Below are positions 1 to 8,754 of a stretch of DNA of 64,000 nucleotides, one piece after another (positions within the stretch are counted from its first letter, which is position 1; each line of letters begins with the position of its first letter). The stretch is from an uncultured Alphaproteobacteria bacterium (GTDB lineage: Bacteria > Pseudomonadota > Alphaproteobacteria > RF32 > CAG-239), in NCBI GenBank assembly GCA_944393695.1, contig CALYAY010000004.1, positions 1-64,000 of the forward strand, written 5' to 3'. A model generated the notes under the pieces. The model saw nothing but the letters and a program-made list of their open reading frames with translations. It had not been told where the DNA came from and did not search any database. The translations under genes and the position numbers were made by a program.

Positions 1-1284
1 AAGGAAGAATGTTCGGGCATGTATTGCAAAAGCGGCTGTCAAAGCGGTTATGACTGGGATGCAGCGACGCAGAGCTGCACAGAACAGTGCGCTTATAAGT
101 GCACGTTGGACAGTTGTCCGTCAGGTTTTGTTTGTGAAAAGGAGGAATGCTCGGGCAAATATTGCAAGAGCGGATGTGCCGTCAGCAGCAATTGGTATTC
201 CGAAAGTACGGGAGAATGTTGTGCGAGTGCTTATCAATATGATGAATCCAATTGTCCTCTTTTAGGCAATTATCATTGTAGCATGAATACCTGCGGCGGG
301 AAGTATACGGATTGTAAGGAATTACCTTTTCCGCGGAGTGAGCAGAAACTTGTTATCGGAGGGATTACATTCGCCAGTTCGGAAGATTTGTGTCCCGGGG
401 TTAAAGGCTTTATTTATGTGAACCATTCTTATTTGGTGCGCCAGGATGTTATCAATTACGGTGATATAGATTTGGAACAATGTATTGACGCCGATGAAGC
501 CTGTGTTGAGTTGAGCGGTAAAATAGGAACAGCTAAATCCGGAGATGTTATCAGCGTAGATCAGGATATGTATTGCGGCAATATTCGATTTGATGTTGAT
601 GATGGCATTTCAATCAACGGTAACGGACATACTTTGACATTTAGAAAAATTGAAGGATCGGATTTTTTTATCCATCCTGCGATTTATAATGCCGAGTTTC
701 ATATCAATAATCTAAATATTGTCAGTGAGACTGTCGAACTGACAGAGGATGAAAAAAGATTGTTTTTATCTTGTGATTATACAACCTCGGCGAAATTTAA
801 ACACGAAATATTTGAAAATGGTGCCTTCTATCTGGAGGATTCAAAAGTGAGTGTGGGAAAAAATACCAGTGTTGGGACTGGCCCAAGGACAACTGGTGAA
901 AACACTTTTATTTTACAAAGAGATGCCAGCGGCAGTGCCAAGGTTTTGGACGGCGGAACTCTGAATGTGAAACTGGAAGGAGCTGAAAGTTTTAGCTATC
1001 ATTTACAGAATGATGTTACCGTCAATGTTATAAGAGACGGGGTAGCGAATAATTCTGAACAATATAGCTTTGATGGAAATAATATTACTGTAAACAAATG
1101 TTCGAAATCCGCTGGTCAGGATAATTCTTTATTAAACTGGAGGGATGGTGTTTGTCGGCAGGTGACTGTGAACGAAAATATGGGACGGTATTTTACTCCT
1201 CAAGAATCGAATTCTACCTGCGGGGTGGATACCTATCTTAATGATGTTTATGATTCTTCCGTTTGTGACAAGATGAATTTCTGA
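1..1284 (+). CDS. Cysteine-rich repeat surface protein, 5' end missing
   Basis: The reading frame is open from base 1, so the gene begins before the window and the ATG at 19 is internal. The first ~75 residues hold Cys-rich repeats of the type C-S-G-x-Y-C-K-S-G-C followed by Gly-Tyr-Asp-Trp and a C-P-S-G-F-x-C segment. The same unit occurs in the protein at 34297-36174. The rest (~residues 120-420) has alternating hydrophobic residues, including V-I-S-V-D-Q-D and I-S-I-N-G-N-G-H-T-L, suggesting a right-handed beta-helix of the pectate-lyase type. No membrane anchor is seen in the visible part. Paired cysteines imply an exported, disulfide-bonded protein; the DsbD-like gene next door fits this but does not prove a link. 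Function unknown; secretion is inferred because the signal peptide would lie outside the window. Confidence 0.75.
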   Translation, partial: KEECSGMYCKSGCQSGYDWDAATQSCTEQCAYKCTLDSCPSGFVCEKEECSGKYCKSGCAVSSNWYSESTGECCASAYQYDESNCPLLGNYHCSMNTCGGKYTDCKELPFPRSEQKLVIGGITFASSEDLCPGVKGFIYVNHSYLVRQDVINYGDIDLEQCIDADEACVELSGKIGTAKSGDVISVDQDMYCGNIRFDVDDGISINGNGHTLTFRKIEGSDFFIHPAIYNAEFHINNLNIVSETVELTEDEKRLFLSCDYTTSAKFKHEIFENGAFYLEDSKVSVGKNTSVGTGPRTTGENTFILQRDASGSAKVLDGGTLNVKLEGAESFSYHLQNDVTVNVIRDGVANNSEQYSFDGNNITVNKCSKSAGQDNSLLNWRDGVCRQVTVNENMGRYFTPQESNSTCGVDTYLNDVYDSSVCDKMNF

Positions 1285-1304
1285 TAAAGGTATCCAGATA
1301 TAAA

Positions 1305-1337
1305 ACAAGGGGCAGGAAACTGCCCCCTGTTTTTTAT
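1305..1337 (+). terminator. Rho-independent terminator of the Cys-rich gene
   Basis: An inverted repeat with GGGGCAG opposite CTGCCCC and a four-base GAAA loop is followed by a run of T. It starts about 20 bases after the stop codon. The stem extends outwards with one mismatch. It may also slow transcription arriving from the dsbD-like gene on the other strand, but the T-run there is poor. Confidence 0.85.
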
Positions 1338-1371
1338 GTAGAAAAAAATCCAACCAAGTAGGTAATTGTTT

Positions 1372-2982
1372 TTACTTCAGATAATTTCTCACGGTTTCCG
1401 GTGTCAGCAGTTGTGGCAAAATAACCGAATGTTTCCCGTCAAAATAAACATATAAGGGAATGCTGTTTCTTCCGTATGAAGCCAGAGCATCGGTAATCTC
1501 TTTGCTTCGTCTGGTCCAGTCGGCTTTAAACAATTTGATGTTTTTGTCTTTGACCAACTTGGCAAAACCGGCATCATTCAACGCCAGCTTTTCATTGGCC
1601 AGACAAGTCAGACACCACCTAGCCGTGAAATCGATAAATATCTTTTCTCCGGCATCGCTGAGCCGCCTGATTTCCGCTCCGTCATATTCATGCCAGACAA
1701 TATCACTGCGAACGAGAGGTTCCTGAGTCTGATTTAACTGATTGTGCAAAATCCAAACCAGCCATATGCAGGTAAACAAAATCGGAACAGCGCAGATTTT
1801 TTTCAAAACCGCCATCCATCGTCCCGGTTTGGGCAAAATCCTGGCTAACACCTGAGGATAAAAACCGGCCAGCGTAAAGGGCAGGGCATACCCGGCACCC
1901 AACGCCAGAAAAATCGGATAATACACATACAACGGCCCGGCCAGGGCATAAGCCACGGCCGCCCCCATAAAAGGCGCCGTACACGGACTGGCGATAACCA
2001 CTGAAAATATCCCGGTAAAAAAAGAGTTGAAGCGTTTGCTGTTCTGCAAGACTTTAGCCGTCTTCCCTGCAAACTGTCCCTTGACTTTTATCACATCCAG
2101 AAACAAGAGCAGAATAAAAACAAACACAACCAGCAGACACAAAACAAATCCCGGCGACTGCAGCTGAAAGCCCCAGCCCAGATTTTCGCCGCTCAGGCGG
2201 AGAAAAACCAACACCGTCGCCATTATGATAAAAGACAGCACAACTCCGGCAAAATAAAAAAGCGCATCGGTTCTGGCCCGCTTTTTGTCATCAATATGAT
2301 TCAGCAGCGAAATAACCTTGATGGACAATATCGGCAAAATACAGGGCATCAAGTTCAAAATAAGTCCGCCGGCAAACGCCATCAGCATAATCCAGACTAA
2401 ATTATAATCACTATCCGGCCCCGGCGCTGATGGTTGTTGAAATGTTGCGGCAGCTTCCGCAAATGTCTTTTCCCAAAGGGATGAGGGCAGGGTATCATAC
2501 CCTCCGGCCGGCAAACTGAGCGAAAGAACGGCTTCTTCCGGTACACATTCTTCCCGACAGGCCTGCCAGGAAAGATGAGCCTTCAGCCGGGCTTGCGGAA
2601 GCAAAGTCTCGGCCGGCCGGATAACAGCATAATAAAAAGCCTTTTCTTCATAGCCTTCCTGTTGAAACATTTCATTGTCAAAAACTTTTGCCCGGCTCCA
2701 TTGCTCCGAAACCAAAACATATCCATCCGGCAATGTCCATTCAACCTTTGTCGGCAGACCGATTTCTCCGGGTTTTGAAGAAAGGATATGCCACCCCGGA
2801 GCAATGTCAAACCGGATAACGACCTCAACATCTTTATGAGGATTAACCTGATTATCCCGGCTTACCAGCTGAAGCTGCACATGTTGTCCCGCACTCTCCT
2901 GAATAACAGCCGGCCCGGCAAAAGCCAGACCGGCCGCCATCACAAACAGAACAATCAGTGCAAAAATACTTTTCCGCCGCAT
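1372..2982 (-). CDS. DsbD/ScsB-like thiol:disulfide interchange protein
   Basis: Membrane reductase that carries electrons from cytoplasmic thioredoxin to periplasmic thiol proteins. Residues 1-23 form a signal peptide. Residues ~25-170 are the periplasmic DsbD N-terminal domain with a Cys pair in W-Q-A-C-R-E-E-C. The next ~230 residues are a multi-helix membrane core carrying the two family signatures L-M-P-C-I-L-P and S-P-C-T-A-P-F, whose cysteines relay electrons. The C-terminal domain is thioredoxin-like with the active site W-C-L-T-C. At 536 aa it is near E. coli DsbD in length. Its ATG shares one base with the TAA of the upstream phosphatidyltransferase gene, indicating translational coupling. 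The exact subfamily, DsbD or ScsB, is not settled. Confidence 0.9.
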   Translation of the reverse strand: MRRKSIFALIVLFVMAAGLAFAGPAVIQESAGQHVQLQLVSRDNQVNPHKDVEVVIRFDIAPGWHILSSKPGEIGLPTKVEWTLPDGYVLVSEQWSRAKVFDNEMFQQEGYEEKAFYYAVIRPAETLLPQARLKAHLSWQACREECVPEEAVLSLSLPAGGYDTLPSSLWEKTFAEAAATFQQPSAPGPDSDYNLVWIMLMAFAGGLILNLMPCILPILSIKVISLLNHIDDKKRARTDALFYFAGVVLSFIIMATVLVFLRLSGENLGWGFQLQSPGFVLCLLVVFVFILLLFLDVIKVKGQFAGKTAKVLQNSKRFNSFFTGIFSVVIASPCTAPFMGAAVAYALAGPLYVYYPIFLALGAGYALPFTLAGFYPQVLARILPKPGRWMAVLKKICAVPILFTCIWLVWILHNQLNQTQEPLVRSDIVWHEYDGAEIRRLSDAGEKIFIDFTARWCLTCLANEKLALNDAGFAKLVKDKNIKLFKADWTRRSKEITDALASYGRNSIPLYVYFDGKHSVILPQLLTPETVRNYLK

Positions 2983-3692
2983 TATTTTTTGTCTGCCGCC
3001 ACCACAAAGTTATAATAAGCCGTCACGATAATACTGAAAGCCTTAACCAGGCACAAAACGCCGAACAGCATGGCCAGCTGCATAAACCATGACGGAATCA
3101 GACACATAATGACAATAGCCACAAATATTTCCGCCCCCTGGGCAAAACCACCCAGATAAAAAGGCGACTTGTCAAGTTTTACTTTTGACAATGCTTTGTC
3201 TTTATAAGCCACCACGGCATAGGCCAGCATTGCACAGGCCGAAGCGGCAAAAGCAAACAGAAGAAAAGAAGCTGCCACCGCGTTTTGCCACGGATTGGCC
3301 AGGGCAAAACCGAAGATAACGCCGGTATAAAAAATATAGTCCAGAGCCGCATCCAGAAAAACCCCGAACTCCGTAACCTTTGAATGCCGTGCTATTTCAC
3401 CGTCTACGGCATCAAACAGACGGTTAAGGACAATGCACAACAACGCCCACCAATACATGTTTAAAGATAAAAAGTTAATTGCCAGCAAACCGATGGCAAA
3501 CCCGGTCATAGAAGTAATATTGGCCGAAATTCCGACTTTATCAATATGCTTTGCCGTCCAGACAATACATTGATGAAAACGTTTATACAACTGATTCATC
3601 GATTGATTAACATAAGCCGCACCGGATTTGATTTTGTATTTTTCAAGCCCGTAATTCAGTTTTTCCTTAATGGATTTCATTTTAGCGTTCAT
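2982..3692 (-). CDS. CDP-alcohol phosphatidyltransferase family protein
   Basis: Integral membrane enzyme of the family that transfers a phosphatidyl group from a CDP-activated lipid to an alcohol. The diagnostic motif D-x2-D-G-x2-A-R-x8-G-x3-D-x3-D is present as D-A-V-D-G-E-I-A-R followed by G-V-F-L-D-A-A-L-D near residue 95. Several hydrophobic segments flank it. The substrate alcohol cannot be read from the sequence. It is first in a two-gene operon with the DsbD-like gene and is divergent from the rnf operon across a 259-bp gap. Confidence 0.88.
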   Translation of the reverse strand: MNAKMKSIKEKLNYGLEKYKIKSGAAYVNQSMNQLYKRFHQCIVWTAKHIDKVGISANITSMTGFAIGLLAINFLSLNMYWWALLCIVLNRLFDAVDGEIARHSKVTEFGVFLDAALDYIFYTGVIFGFALANPWQNAVAASFLLFAFAASACAMLAYAVVAYKDKALSKVKLDKSPFYLGGFAQGAEIFVAIVIMCLIPSWFMQLAMLFGVLCLVKAFSIIVTAYYNFVVAADKK

Positions 3693-3860
3693 AAAAAATG
3701 CCTTTCTTTTTAATACTTAAACCCTGTAATAAAAATAAAGCACAAATTTATTAAAAAGTAAAAGTATGCCGCAAAGTTATTAAACGAAAAATAACCTGTT
3801 TCTGAATATGATAAAAATATTTTTTGTTTCAATACCGGCCGGGATGTTTTTTTTCTTATT

Positions 3861-3888
3861 TTGAAAATTCTGGGTGTAAGCATAAAAA
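3861..3888 (+). promoter_or_regulatory. Candidate promoter of the rnf operon
   Basis: TTGAAA at 3861 and TAAAAA at 3883, 16 bases apart, lie about 65 bases before rnfC in a very A/T-rich divergent intergenic region (3693-3951). The match is moderate and other A/T-rich pairs exist nearby. A GC-rich palindrome followed by a T-run at about 3836-3855 could be a weak terminator or attenuator. Nothing else is evident in the gap. Confidence 0.3.
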
Positions 3889-3951
3889 AAACATTTTATC
3901 GCCGCCGATAACATGCTATTGCTGTAAACAGGGTGATAAGGCAGGGAATTC

Positions 3952-5445
3952 ATGAATACAATACTGACCGGTGTTTTGTTTTTTTCGGGATTGGCACTAA
4001 CCGTAACCGTTATTTTGCATATTGCGGCACAAAAAACGGCTTCGGGCCAAAAGAATACCGGCCGGCCGGCCGGAACAAATAAAATCCGCCTGGATGATGA
4101 TTTTCCCGATTATCGTCCCCGGGTTCAGAACAAAACTCAGAAAAGAAAAAAATCCCCCTCCCGCAAACGTTTTTCGCTTTCAGGCAGCCTTCATTTCAAT
4201 TCCCTTGTTTCTGAGATTCCTCTTCTGGAGGCCGGTCTTCCCGAATATGTTTACATTCCGCTGAAACTCCCTCATATCAATGCCTTACCCCGGCTGACAG
4301 TCAAAAAAGGCGACAAAGTAAGGGCAGGGAGCCTTCTGGCCCAAAACAAAAAATACCCCGAGGCAGACATTTACGCTTCTGTTTCCGGAAAAATCACCGG
4401 CATCGAAAATATTTCCGATGCCTTTGGCGCGGAAATCCCCGCTGTCATTATAAAAGTTGAAAAAGATGACTTTGAACCCTCAATAGACCTTTCACCGGAC
4501 ATCATCCGGGAAATCCCTTACTCGGAAAAAGAAATCATCTCTAAAATCCGTCATTCCGGCATTTTTTCTCTTGCCGGTGCTGAAAGCATGGAAAACGTTT
4601 TTACCGGAGGGCAAAAAATTTCCCGCCTGATAATAAACGGAATTGATGCGGAACCATTTCCCGGCATCCGCGAAAATCTTCTGTGTAAAAAAGCCGAACA
4701 AATCATCATAGGTGCAAAAATTCTCAATAAAGCTTTCGGCATTCAAAACGCTCTTATTGCCATAAACCGAAAACGCCCGGACATCTTAAAACTTGTCTCC
4801 GGACTCACCCGTCGTTATGTCGGCGTCAATACCAGAAGTTGCCCGGCTTATTATCCCTCCGGACAAAAAAACTTATTAATCACCGCCATCACCGGCCGTG
4901 AAATTTCTGCCGGCCGCCGACCTGAAAATTACGGTTTTATGGTGCTGAATGCCGAGGTCGCTTTGGCTGTTTATGAAGCTGTCTTGAAAAACAAACCTCT
5001 CTGTGAACATTTTATCACCATTAATAAAAACGGTAAATCCACAAGCTTTTGCACTCGTTTGGGCACGCCGGTGGACTTTTTGCTTAAGAAACTATCTCTT
5101 TCGCCCGAAAACGGAAAAATCATTTTGGGAAATGTTTTAACCGGTCGAGAAGTTCTAAACTCCAAAGCCCCGCTGACCGGGCAGGATTCAAAAATCTTAT
5201 ATCTTGTACCTTCCGAACAAATTTCCGGCCCCTGCATCCGTTGCGGCAAATGCCTTGAAGCCTGCCCCCTGCATCTTCAGCCTTATGCCATAGCCTCTGC
5301 CCTCCAAAGCCATGATCAAGACCGGCTAAAACAGCTGCATGCTGCCGATTGCATTGAATGCGGCGCCTGCGCTTTTGTCTGTCCGGCCCGCATACCTTTG
5401 CTTTCCCTCTGTCGGCAAAGCAAAACGGAATTCAAAAACAACTGA
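3952..5445 (+). CDS. rnfC: RnfC-like electron transport subunit with an N-terminal membrane anchor
   Basis: RnfC normally oxidises or reduces NADH at the membrane surface in the Rnf ion-pumping complex. Seen here: a hydrophobic helix at residues 4-25, a basic linker to ~residue 75, the RnfC barrel/lipoyl-like domain, the central Rossmann-type region, and two intact 4Fe-4S motifs (C-I-R-C-G-K-C-x3-C-P and C-I-E-C-G-A-C-x3-C-P) near the C-terminus. Odd features: RnfC is usually not membrane-anchored, whereas RnfB has such an N-terminal helix. The family motif G-L-G-G-A-G-F-P-T is replaced by S-L-A-G-A-E-S-M-E-N, and the usual E-C-E-P-Y reads D-A-E-P-F. The NADH/FMN site is therefore probably altered. 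First gene of a tight rnfCDGEA operon. Confidence 0.88.
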   Translation: MNTILTGVLFFSGLALTVTVILHIAAQKTASGQKNTGRPAGTNKIRLDDDFPDYRPRVQNKTQKRKKSPSRKRFSLSGSLHFNSLVSEIPLLEAGLPEYVYIPLKLPHINALPRLTVKKGDKVRAGSLLAQNKKYPEADIYASVSGKITGIENISDAFGAEIPAVIIKVEKDDFEPSIDLSPDIIREIPYSEKEIISKIRHSGIFSLAGAESMENVFTGGQKISRLIINGIDAEPFPGIRENLLCKKAEQIIIGAKILNKAFGIQNALIAINRKRPDILKLVSGLTRRYVGVNTRSCPAYYPSGQKNLLITAITGREISAGRRPENYGFMVLNAEVALAVYEAVLKNKPLCEHFITINKNGKSTSFCTRLGTPVDFLLKKLSLSPENGKIILGNVLTGREVLNSKAPLTGQDSKILYLVPSEQISGPCIRCGKCLEACPLHLQPYAIASALQSHDQDRLKQLHAADCIECGACAFVCPARIPLLSLCRQSKTEFKNN

Positions 5446-5456
5446 GGAAACAAACC

Positions 5457-6443
5457 ATGCCGGGCGCTCCGTATATCTTTTCTCCTTTAACAACCAGACG
5501 CATCATGCTTCAGGTCATTATAGCTTTATTGCCTCTGGTTGCTGTTGCCCTGGCTGCTTTCGGACTGAGGGCGCTCGTCTTAGTCACAACTGCCGTCGCC
5601 GGCTGCGTAACCTTTGAATATCTGGGCGCTCGCTTTTTGCTTCACCGGCCGGCAGCTGCCTCGGATTTATCTGCCGTTGTCACCGGATTGCTTCTGGCCC
5701 TCTGGCTTCCTGCCGGCTTTCCTCTGTGGATGGTTCTTCTCGGCTGTTTCTTCGCCGTTATCGTGGTCAAAACAGCCTTTGGCGGCATTGGTTGCAATTT
5801 ATTCAATCCCGCACTTGCCGCCTTGGTTTTCCTGTTTCTTTCCTTTCCCGGAGAAACCTCGGCCTGCCTGCAGCCGCATTGGTTTGATTTCTTTTCCGAC
5901 AATGCACAAAAATGCACTCCTGTCCTTGAAAAACTAAAATATCTGTCATGGGAAAACCTTAATACCTCACCCGAAAGTTATAATCTCGCCGGCTTGCCTG
6001 ACTTTGGACAAATGTTAAAAGGAACAACTTGCGGAAACCTGGGCAACATAACCTTTCTCGCCGTTCTGCCGGGCTTAATCTGGCTGCTGGCCCAAAGGAT
6101 CATCTCTTGGCAAATTCCTTTTTATTATCTGATGACATTCTTCATCTTGGTTCTTGTTCATTGGCTGATAAACGGCACCCTTCAAAACGATATTTTCATT
6201 CATTTTTTCTCTGGCAGCCTATGGCTCGGAGCTGTTTTCATGGCCACGGACTACACCACGTCTCCCATGTCCGCACGGGGTAAAATCATCTTTGCCTCCG
6301 GTTGCGGAATTCTAACCGGTCTGATCAGACTTTACGGTATTTATCCTGACGGGGTTCCTTTTGCCATTTTACTGATGAACGCATTTGTTCCACTGTTGGA
6401 TAAAATCTGCACCCCGCGGATCTATGGAACTCCCCGGAGATAA
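5457..6443 (+). CDS. rnfD: RnfD-like membrane subunit lacking the usual flavinylation motif
   Basis: Multi-pass inner-membrane subunit of Rnf/RSX. Family features include N-L-F-N-P-A-L-A near residue 120, A-V-F-M-A-T-D-Y-T-T-S-P, and the C-terminal G-V-P-F-A-I-L-L-M-N-A followed by P-R-I-Y-G. The ATG at 5457 is preferred because GAGG sits 10 bases upstream and the frame then begins after rnfC; an earlier in-frame ATG at 5358 would overlap rnfC by 88 bases. In characterised RnfD a threonine in S-G-A-T carries covalent FMN, just before the loop that aligns with residues ~180-205 here. No such motif is found in this protein. Confidence 0.88.
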   Translation: MPGAPYIFSPLTTRRIMLQVIIALLPLVAVALAAFGLRALVLVTTAVAGCVTFEYLGARFLLHRPAAASDLSAVVTGLLLALWLPAGFPLWMVLLGCFFAVIVVKTAFGGIGCNLFNPALAALVFLFLSFPGETSACLQPHWFDFFSDNAQKCTPVLEKLKYLSWENLNTSPESYNLAGLPDFGQMLKGTTCGNLGNITFLAVLPGLIWLLAQRIISWQIPFYYLMTFFILVLVHWLINGTLQNDIFIHFFSGSLWLGAVFMATDYTTSPMSARGKIIFASGCGILTGLIRLYGIYPDGVPFAILLMNAFVPLLDKICTPRIYGTPRR

Positions 6444-6448
6444 AAAAC

Positions 6449-6940
6449 ATGAAGAAAACACCTTCGCTATTTTACCAAAGCCTCGTCGTTGCCCTCATTG
6501 CCGCAGTTTCTGCTCTGCTCATATCCGTCACTCACGACCTGACGGACGAAGCCCGCCGGCAAAGCACATATTCCGAAGAACAAAAAGCTCTTAAAGAACT
6601 TCTCGGAACAAACTTCGACAATAACCCGTGTGCCGAAAAAATACTCATATCCTCTCCCGACAGTGAGGAAAAACTTGAATTTTACCCCGCCCGGCGTGCC
6701 AAAACGATAAAATCTTTTGCCATAAAAAGTTATTCGGATTTTGCGCCCGGCGGACGAATGGAAATCATGGTTGGTTTCAACATCGACGGCAGCATCATCG
6801 GCAGCAAAATTCTGTCAGCCCCGCATAACATCATAAAACCGGCAGGCAATAAAGCCTCAATCAGCTCCCTGGCTGTTAATGATGCCGTCAACCGTGCTGT
6901 CGGCGCATATAAAAAACTCAATTCCGGAGGCTTACAATGA
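6449..6940 (+). CDS. rnfG: Short RnfG-like subunit with altered FMN attachment site
   Basis: One N-terminal membrane helix (~residues 10-27) followed by a periplasmic FMN-binding-type domain. At 163 aa it is shorter than the usual ~200. The family motif S-G-A-T-x-S-S, where Thr carries FMN, is represented by N-K-A-S-I-S-S at residues 134-140: the acceptor Thr is Ser137 and Ser-Gly are lost. The flanking S-S-x-A-V...A-V pattern keeps the register. The stop overlaps the ATG of rnfE. Identity as RnfG rests on operon position, topology and this motif remnant. Confidence 0.75.
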   Translation: MKKTPSLFYQSLVVALIAAVSALLISVTHDLTDEARRQSTYSEEQKALKELLGTNFDNNPCAEKILISSPDSEEKLEFYPARRAKTIKSFAIKSYSDFAPGGRMEIMVGFNIDGSIIGSKILSAPHNIIKPAGNKASISSLAVNDAVNRAVGAYKKLNSGGLQ

Positions 6941-7524
6941 AAGATAAAAACTTATCTTGCCTGACCAAAGGTATAATCCGGGAAAACCCCGTTTTGACAA
7001 TGCTGCTCGGTCTGTGCCCGGTCTTGGGCGTTTCGACAACGGCCGCCGGCAGCCTGAGCATGGGATTAACCACCCTGCTTGTTCTGGTCTGCTCGGCAGC
7101 CTCTGTATCTTTTCTGAAAAACATTATTCCTCCCCGGTTCCGGCTTTTGTGTTTTCTGATTATTATCTCCGCTTTTGTAAGCACTGCTGATATACTAATA
7201 TCCGCTTATCTGCCCCGATTGCACAAGACTTTGGGAATTTACCTTCCTTTGATTGTCGTTAACGGTATCATTCTTAACCGCACCGAACTTTTTGCCTCGC
7301 AAAACAATCTGAAATCGGCAATTCTTGATGCTCTGGGGATGGGAACGGGTTTTACCTTGATTATTACTGTTTTGGGCATATTCAGAGAAATCGTCGGGGC
7401 AGGGACGTTGCTTGGTTTTCGGCTTCTTCCCGATTCTGCATTAATTCTGCTGCTGCCTCCCGGAGCCTTCTTCGCTTTAGCCTGTTTATTTATCGTTTTC
7501 AACCGTTTACGGAAAGTTTGTTAA
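6937..7524 (+). CDS. rnfE: RnfE-like membrane subunit
   Basis: Six-helix membrane subunit homologous to NqrD. It starts with the family pattern N-P-V-L-x-M-L-L-G-L-C-P, so the first conserved cysteine is present as Cys27. The second conserved cysteine, in I-V-V-N-C-A-I-L-G of relatives, is Gly110 here (I-V-V-N-G-I-I-L-N). In Rnf/NQR the paired cysteines of this subunit and its RnfA/NqrE partner hold a [2Fe-2S] cluster in the membrane. The ATG overlaps the rnfG stop by four bases (ATGA). Confidence 0.87.
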   Translation: MKDKNLSCLTKGIIRENPVLTMLLGLCPVLGVSTTAAGSLSMGLTTLLVLVCSAASVSFLKNIIPPRFRLLCFLIIISAFVSTADILISAYLPRLHKTLGIYLPLIVVNGIILNRTELFASQNNLKSAILDALGMGTGFTLIITVLGIFREIVGAGTLLGFRLLPDSALILLLPPGAFFALACLFIVFNRLRKVC

Positions 7525-7525
7525 C

Positions 7526-8095
7526 ATGAGCTATCTGACAATATTCATAAGCGCCGTTTTTATTAATAACATTGTCTTATCGCAACTTCTCGGCATATCT
7601 CCCTTCATCCGGGCTTCGCAGAAGATATCTTCAGCCTGGGGCTTAAGCGGCACCCTGATTATCGTCATGCCGATTATTTCTATAATTACAAGTTTGATTT
7701 ATCACGATTTTTTGACAAGCTACCGGCTCGGGTTTTTGATAATGCCGGCCTTCATTCTGATTATTGCCGCCATTGTTCAGCTTTTTGAACTCGCCATAAA
7801 AAAAATATCACCGTCTTACAGCCGTACTTTAGAAAATTTCCGCCCGTTTCTGGTTGTTAATTGCGCCGTCTTGGGAACAGCTCTGCTTTCTGCACAAAAA
7901 GACTTTTCCCCGTTGCACTCAGCCTGTTTCGGACTGGCCAATGCCTTGGGCTTTATGTTGGCAATCACCTTATTCGCCTCTCTGCGCGAACGCCTGAATA
8001 ACGCCTCAGTTCCCCCGCTGCTGAAAGGAATACCCTTAAGCTTAATTACAGCCGGCCTGCTCTCAATGGCTTTTATGGGATTCGCCGGGATATGA
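7526..8095 (+). CDS. rnfA: RnfA-like membrane subunit
   Basis: 189-aa membrane subunit, close to the usual 193. The N-terminal pattern I-N-N-I-V-L-S-Q-L-L-G-I-S-P-F matches RnfA except that the conserved Cys25 is Ser25. The second conserved cysteine is kept as Cys113 in V-V-N-C-A-V-L-G. Together with Gly110 of RnfE, this leaves two of the four cysteines expected for the intramembrane [2Fe-2S] site. It is the last gene of the operon; the rnfB gene that follows rnfA in CDGEAB-type operons is absent, and the next gene is on the other strand. Confidence 0.88.
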   Translation: MSYLTIFISAVFINNIVLSQLLGISPFIRASQKISSAWGLSGTLIIVMPIISIITSLIYHDFLTSYRLGFLIMPAFILIIAAIVQLFELAIKKISPSYSRTLENFRPFLVVNCAVLGTALLSAQKDFSPLHSACFGLANALGFMLAITLFASLRERLNNASVPPLLKGIPLSLITAGLLSMAFMGFAGI

Positions 8096-8103
8096 GATTA
8101 AAT

Positions 8104-8754
8104 TTATTTGTTAACTTTGTTTAATAACTCTTTGATTTTTAATATGATATTATCAAACATCTCATAAGTCAGCACTCCGGTATTAATATTATAACGCGAA
8201 GTATGATAAGAATCCAACAACAGCAGATTATGCTTATCCAGGCAATGCAAGGCCCCGTGTTGAAACTTAAAAGCCGACTTTTTATACCCCAGAACACTCA
8301 AAACGGCATTATGCGAAATTCCGCCAAGCGATAAGATAATTTTAAGCTTTTTCATATCGTTAAGCTCATCAATTAAAAAATGACCGCAAGTTTTTATTTC
8401 ATCACCGGTAGGTTTGTTTTCCGGAGGAACACAACGCACGGAATTCGTAACCCGCACATTAATCAACTCAAATCCGTCATCCTTTCTTTTTTGATAATCA
8501 CCTTTGGCCAGCCCGTGTTTTTTTAATATCGGATAAAGAACATCCCCCGCATAGTCATTGGTAAAGGGGCGGGCGGTCTGATTAGCCCCGTTTAATCCCG
8601 GTGCCAACCCCACAATCAGCACTTCGGCCTCAATCGGTCCGAAAGACGGAACCGGCCCGTTAAAATAAGTCGGAAACTTAAGCCGGTTTTGCTCTCTGAA
8701 TTCAACCAACCGCGGACAATTTGGGCAATCTCTTCCCGGACATTCAAAACTCAT
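8104..8754 (-). CDS. Family 5 (UDGb-type) uracil-DNA glycosylase
   Basis: Removes uracil or related deaminated bases from DNA. Motif A reads G-L-A-P-G-L-N-G-A-N-Q-T-A-R-P-F-T-N-D, the UDGb form in which the catalytic Asp of other families is replaced by Ala. The C-terminal motif H-T-S-R-Y-N-I-N-T-G corresponds to H-P-S-x2-N-x2-T-G. Cysteines at the N-terminus (C-P-G-R-D-C-P-N-C) and in V-R-C-V-P-P-E-N-K-P with a later T-C would hold the family's 4Fe-4S cluster. Single gene, convergent with rnfA. Confidence 0.88.
   Translation of the reverse strand: MSFECPGRDCPNCPRLVEFREQNRLKFPTYFNGPVPSFGPIEAEVLIVGLAPGLNGANQTARPFTNDYAGDVLYPILKKHGLAKGDYQKRKDDGFELINVRVTNSVRCVPPENKPTGDEIKTCGHFLIDELNDMKKLKIILSLGGISHNAVLSVLGYKKSAFKFQHGALHCLDKHNLLLLDSYHTSRYNINTGVLTYEMFDNIILKIKELLNKVNK

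Noticed and set aside
5358-5456. Upstream start for rnfD
   Set aside because: It would overlap the 4Fe-4S coding end of rnfC by 88 bases; the ATG at 5457 has GAGG at good spacing.
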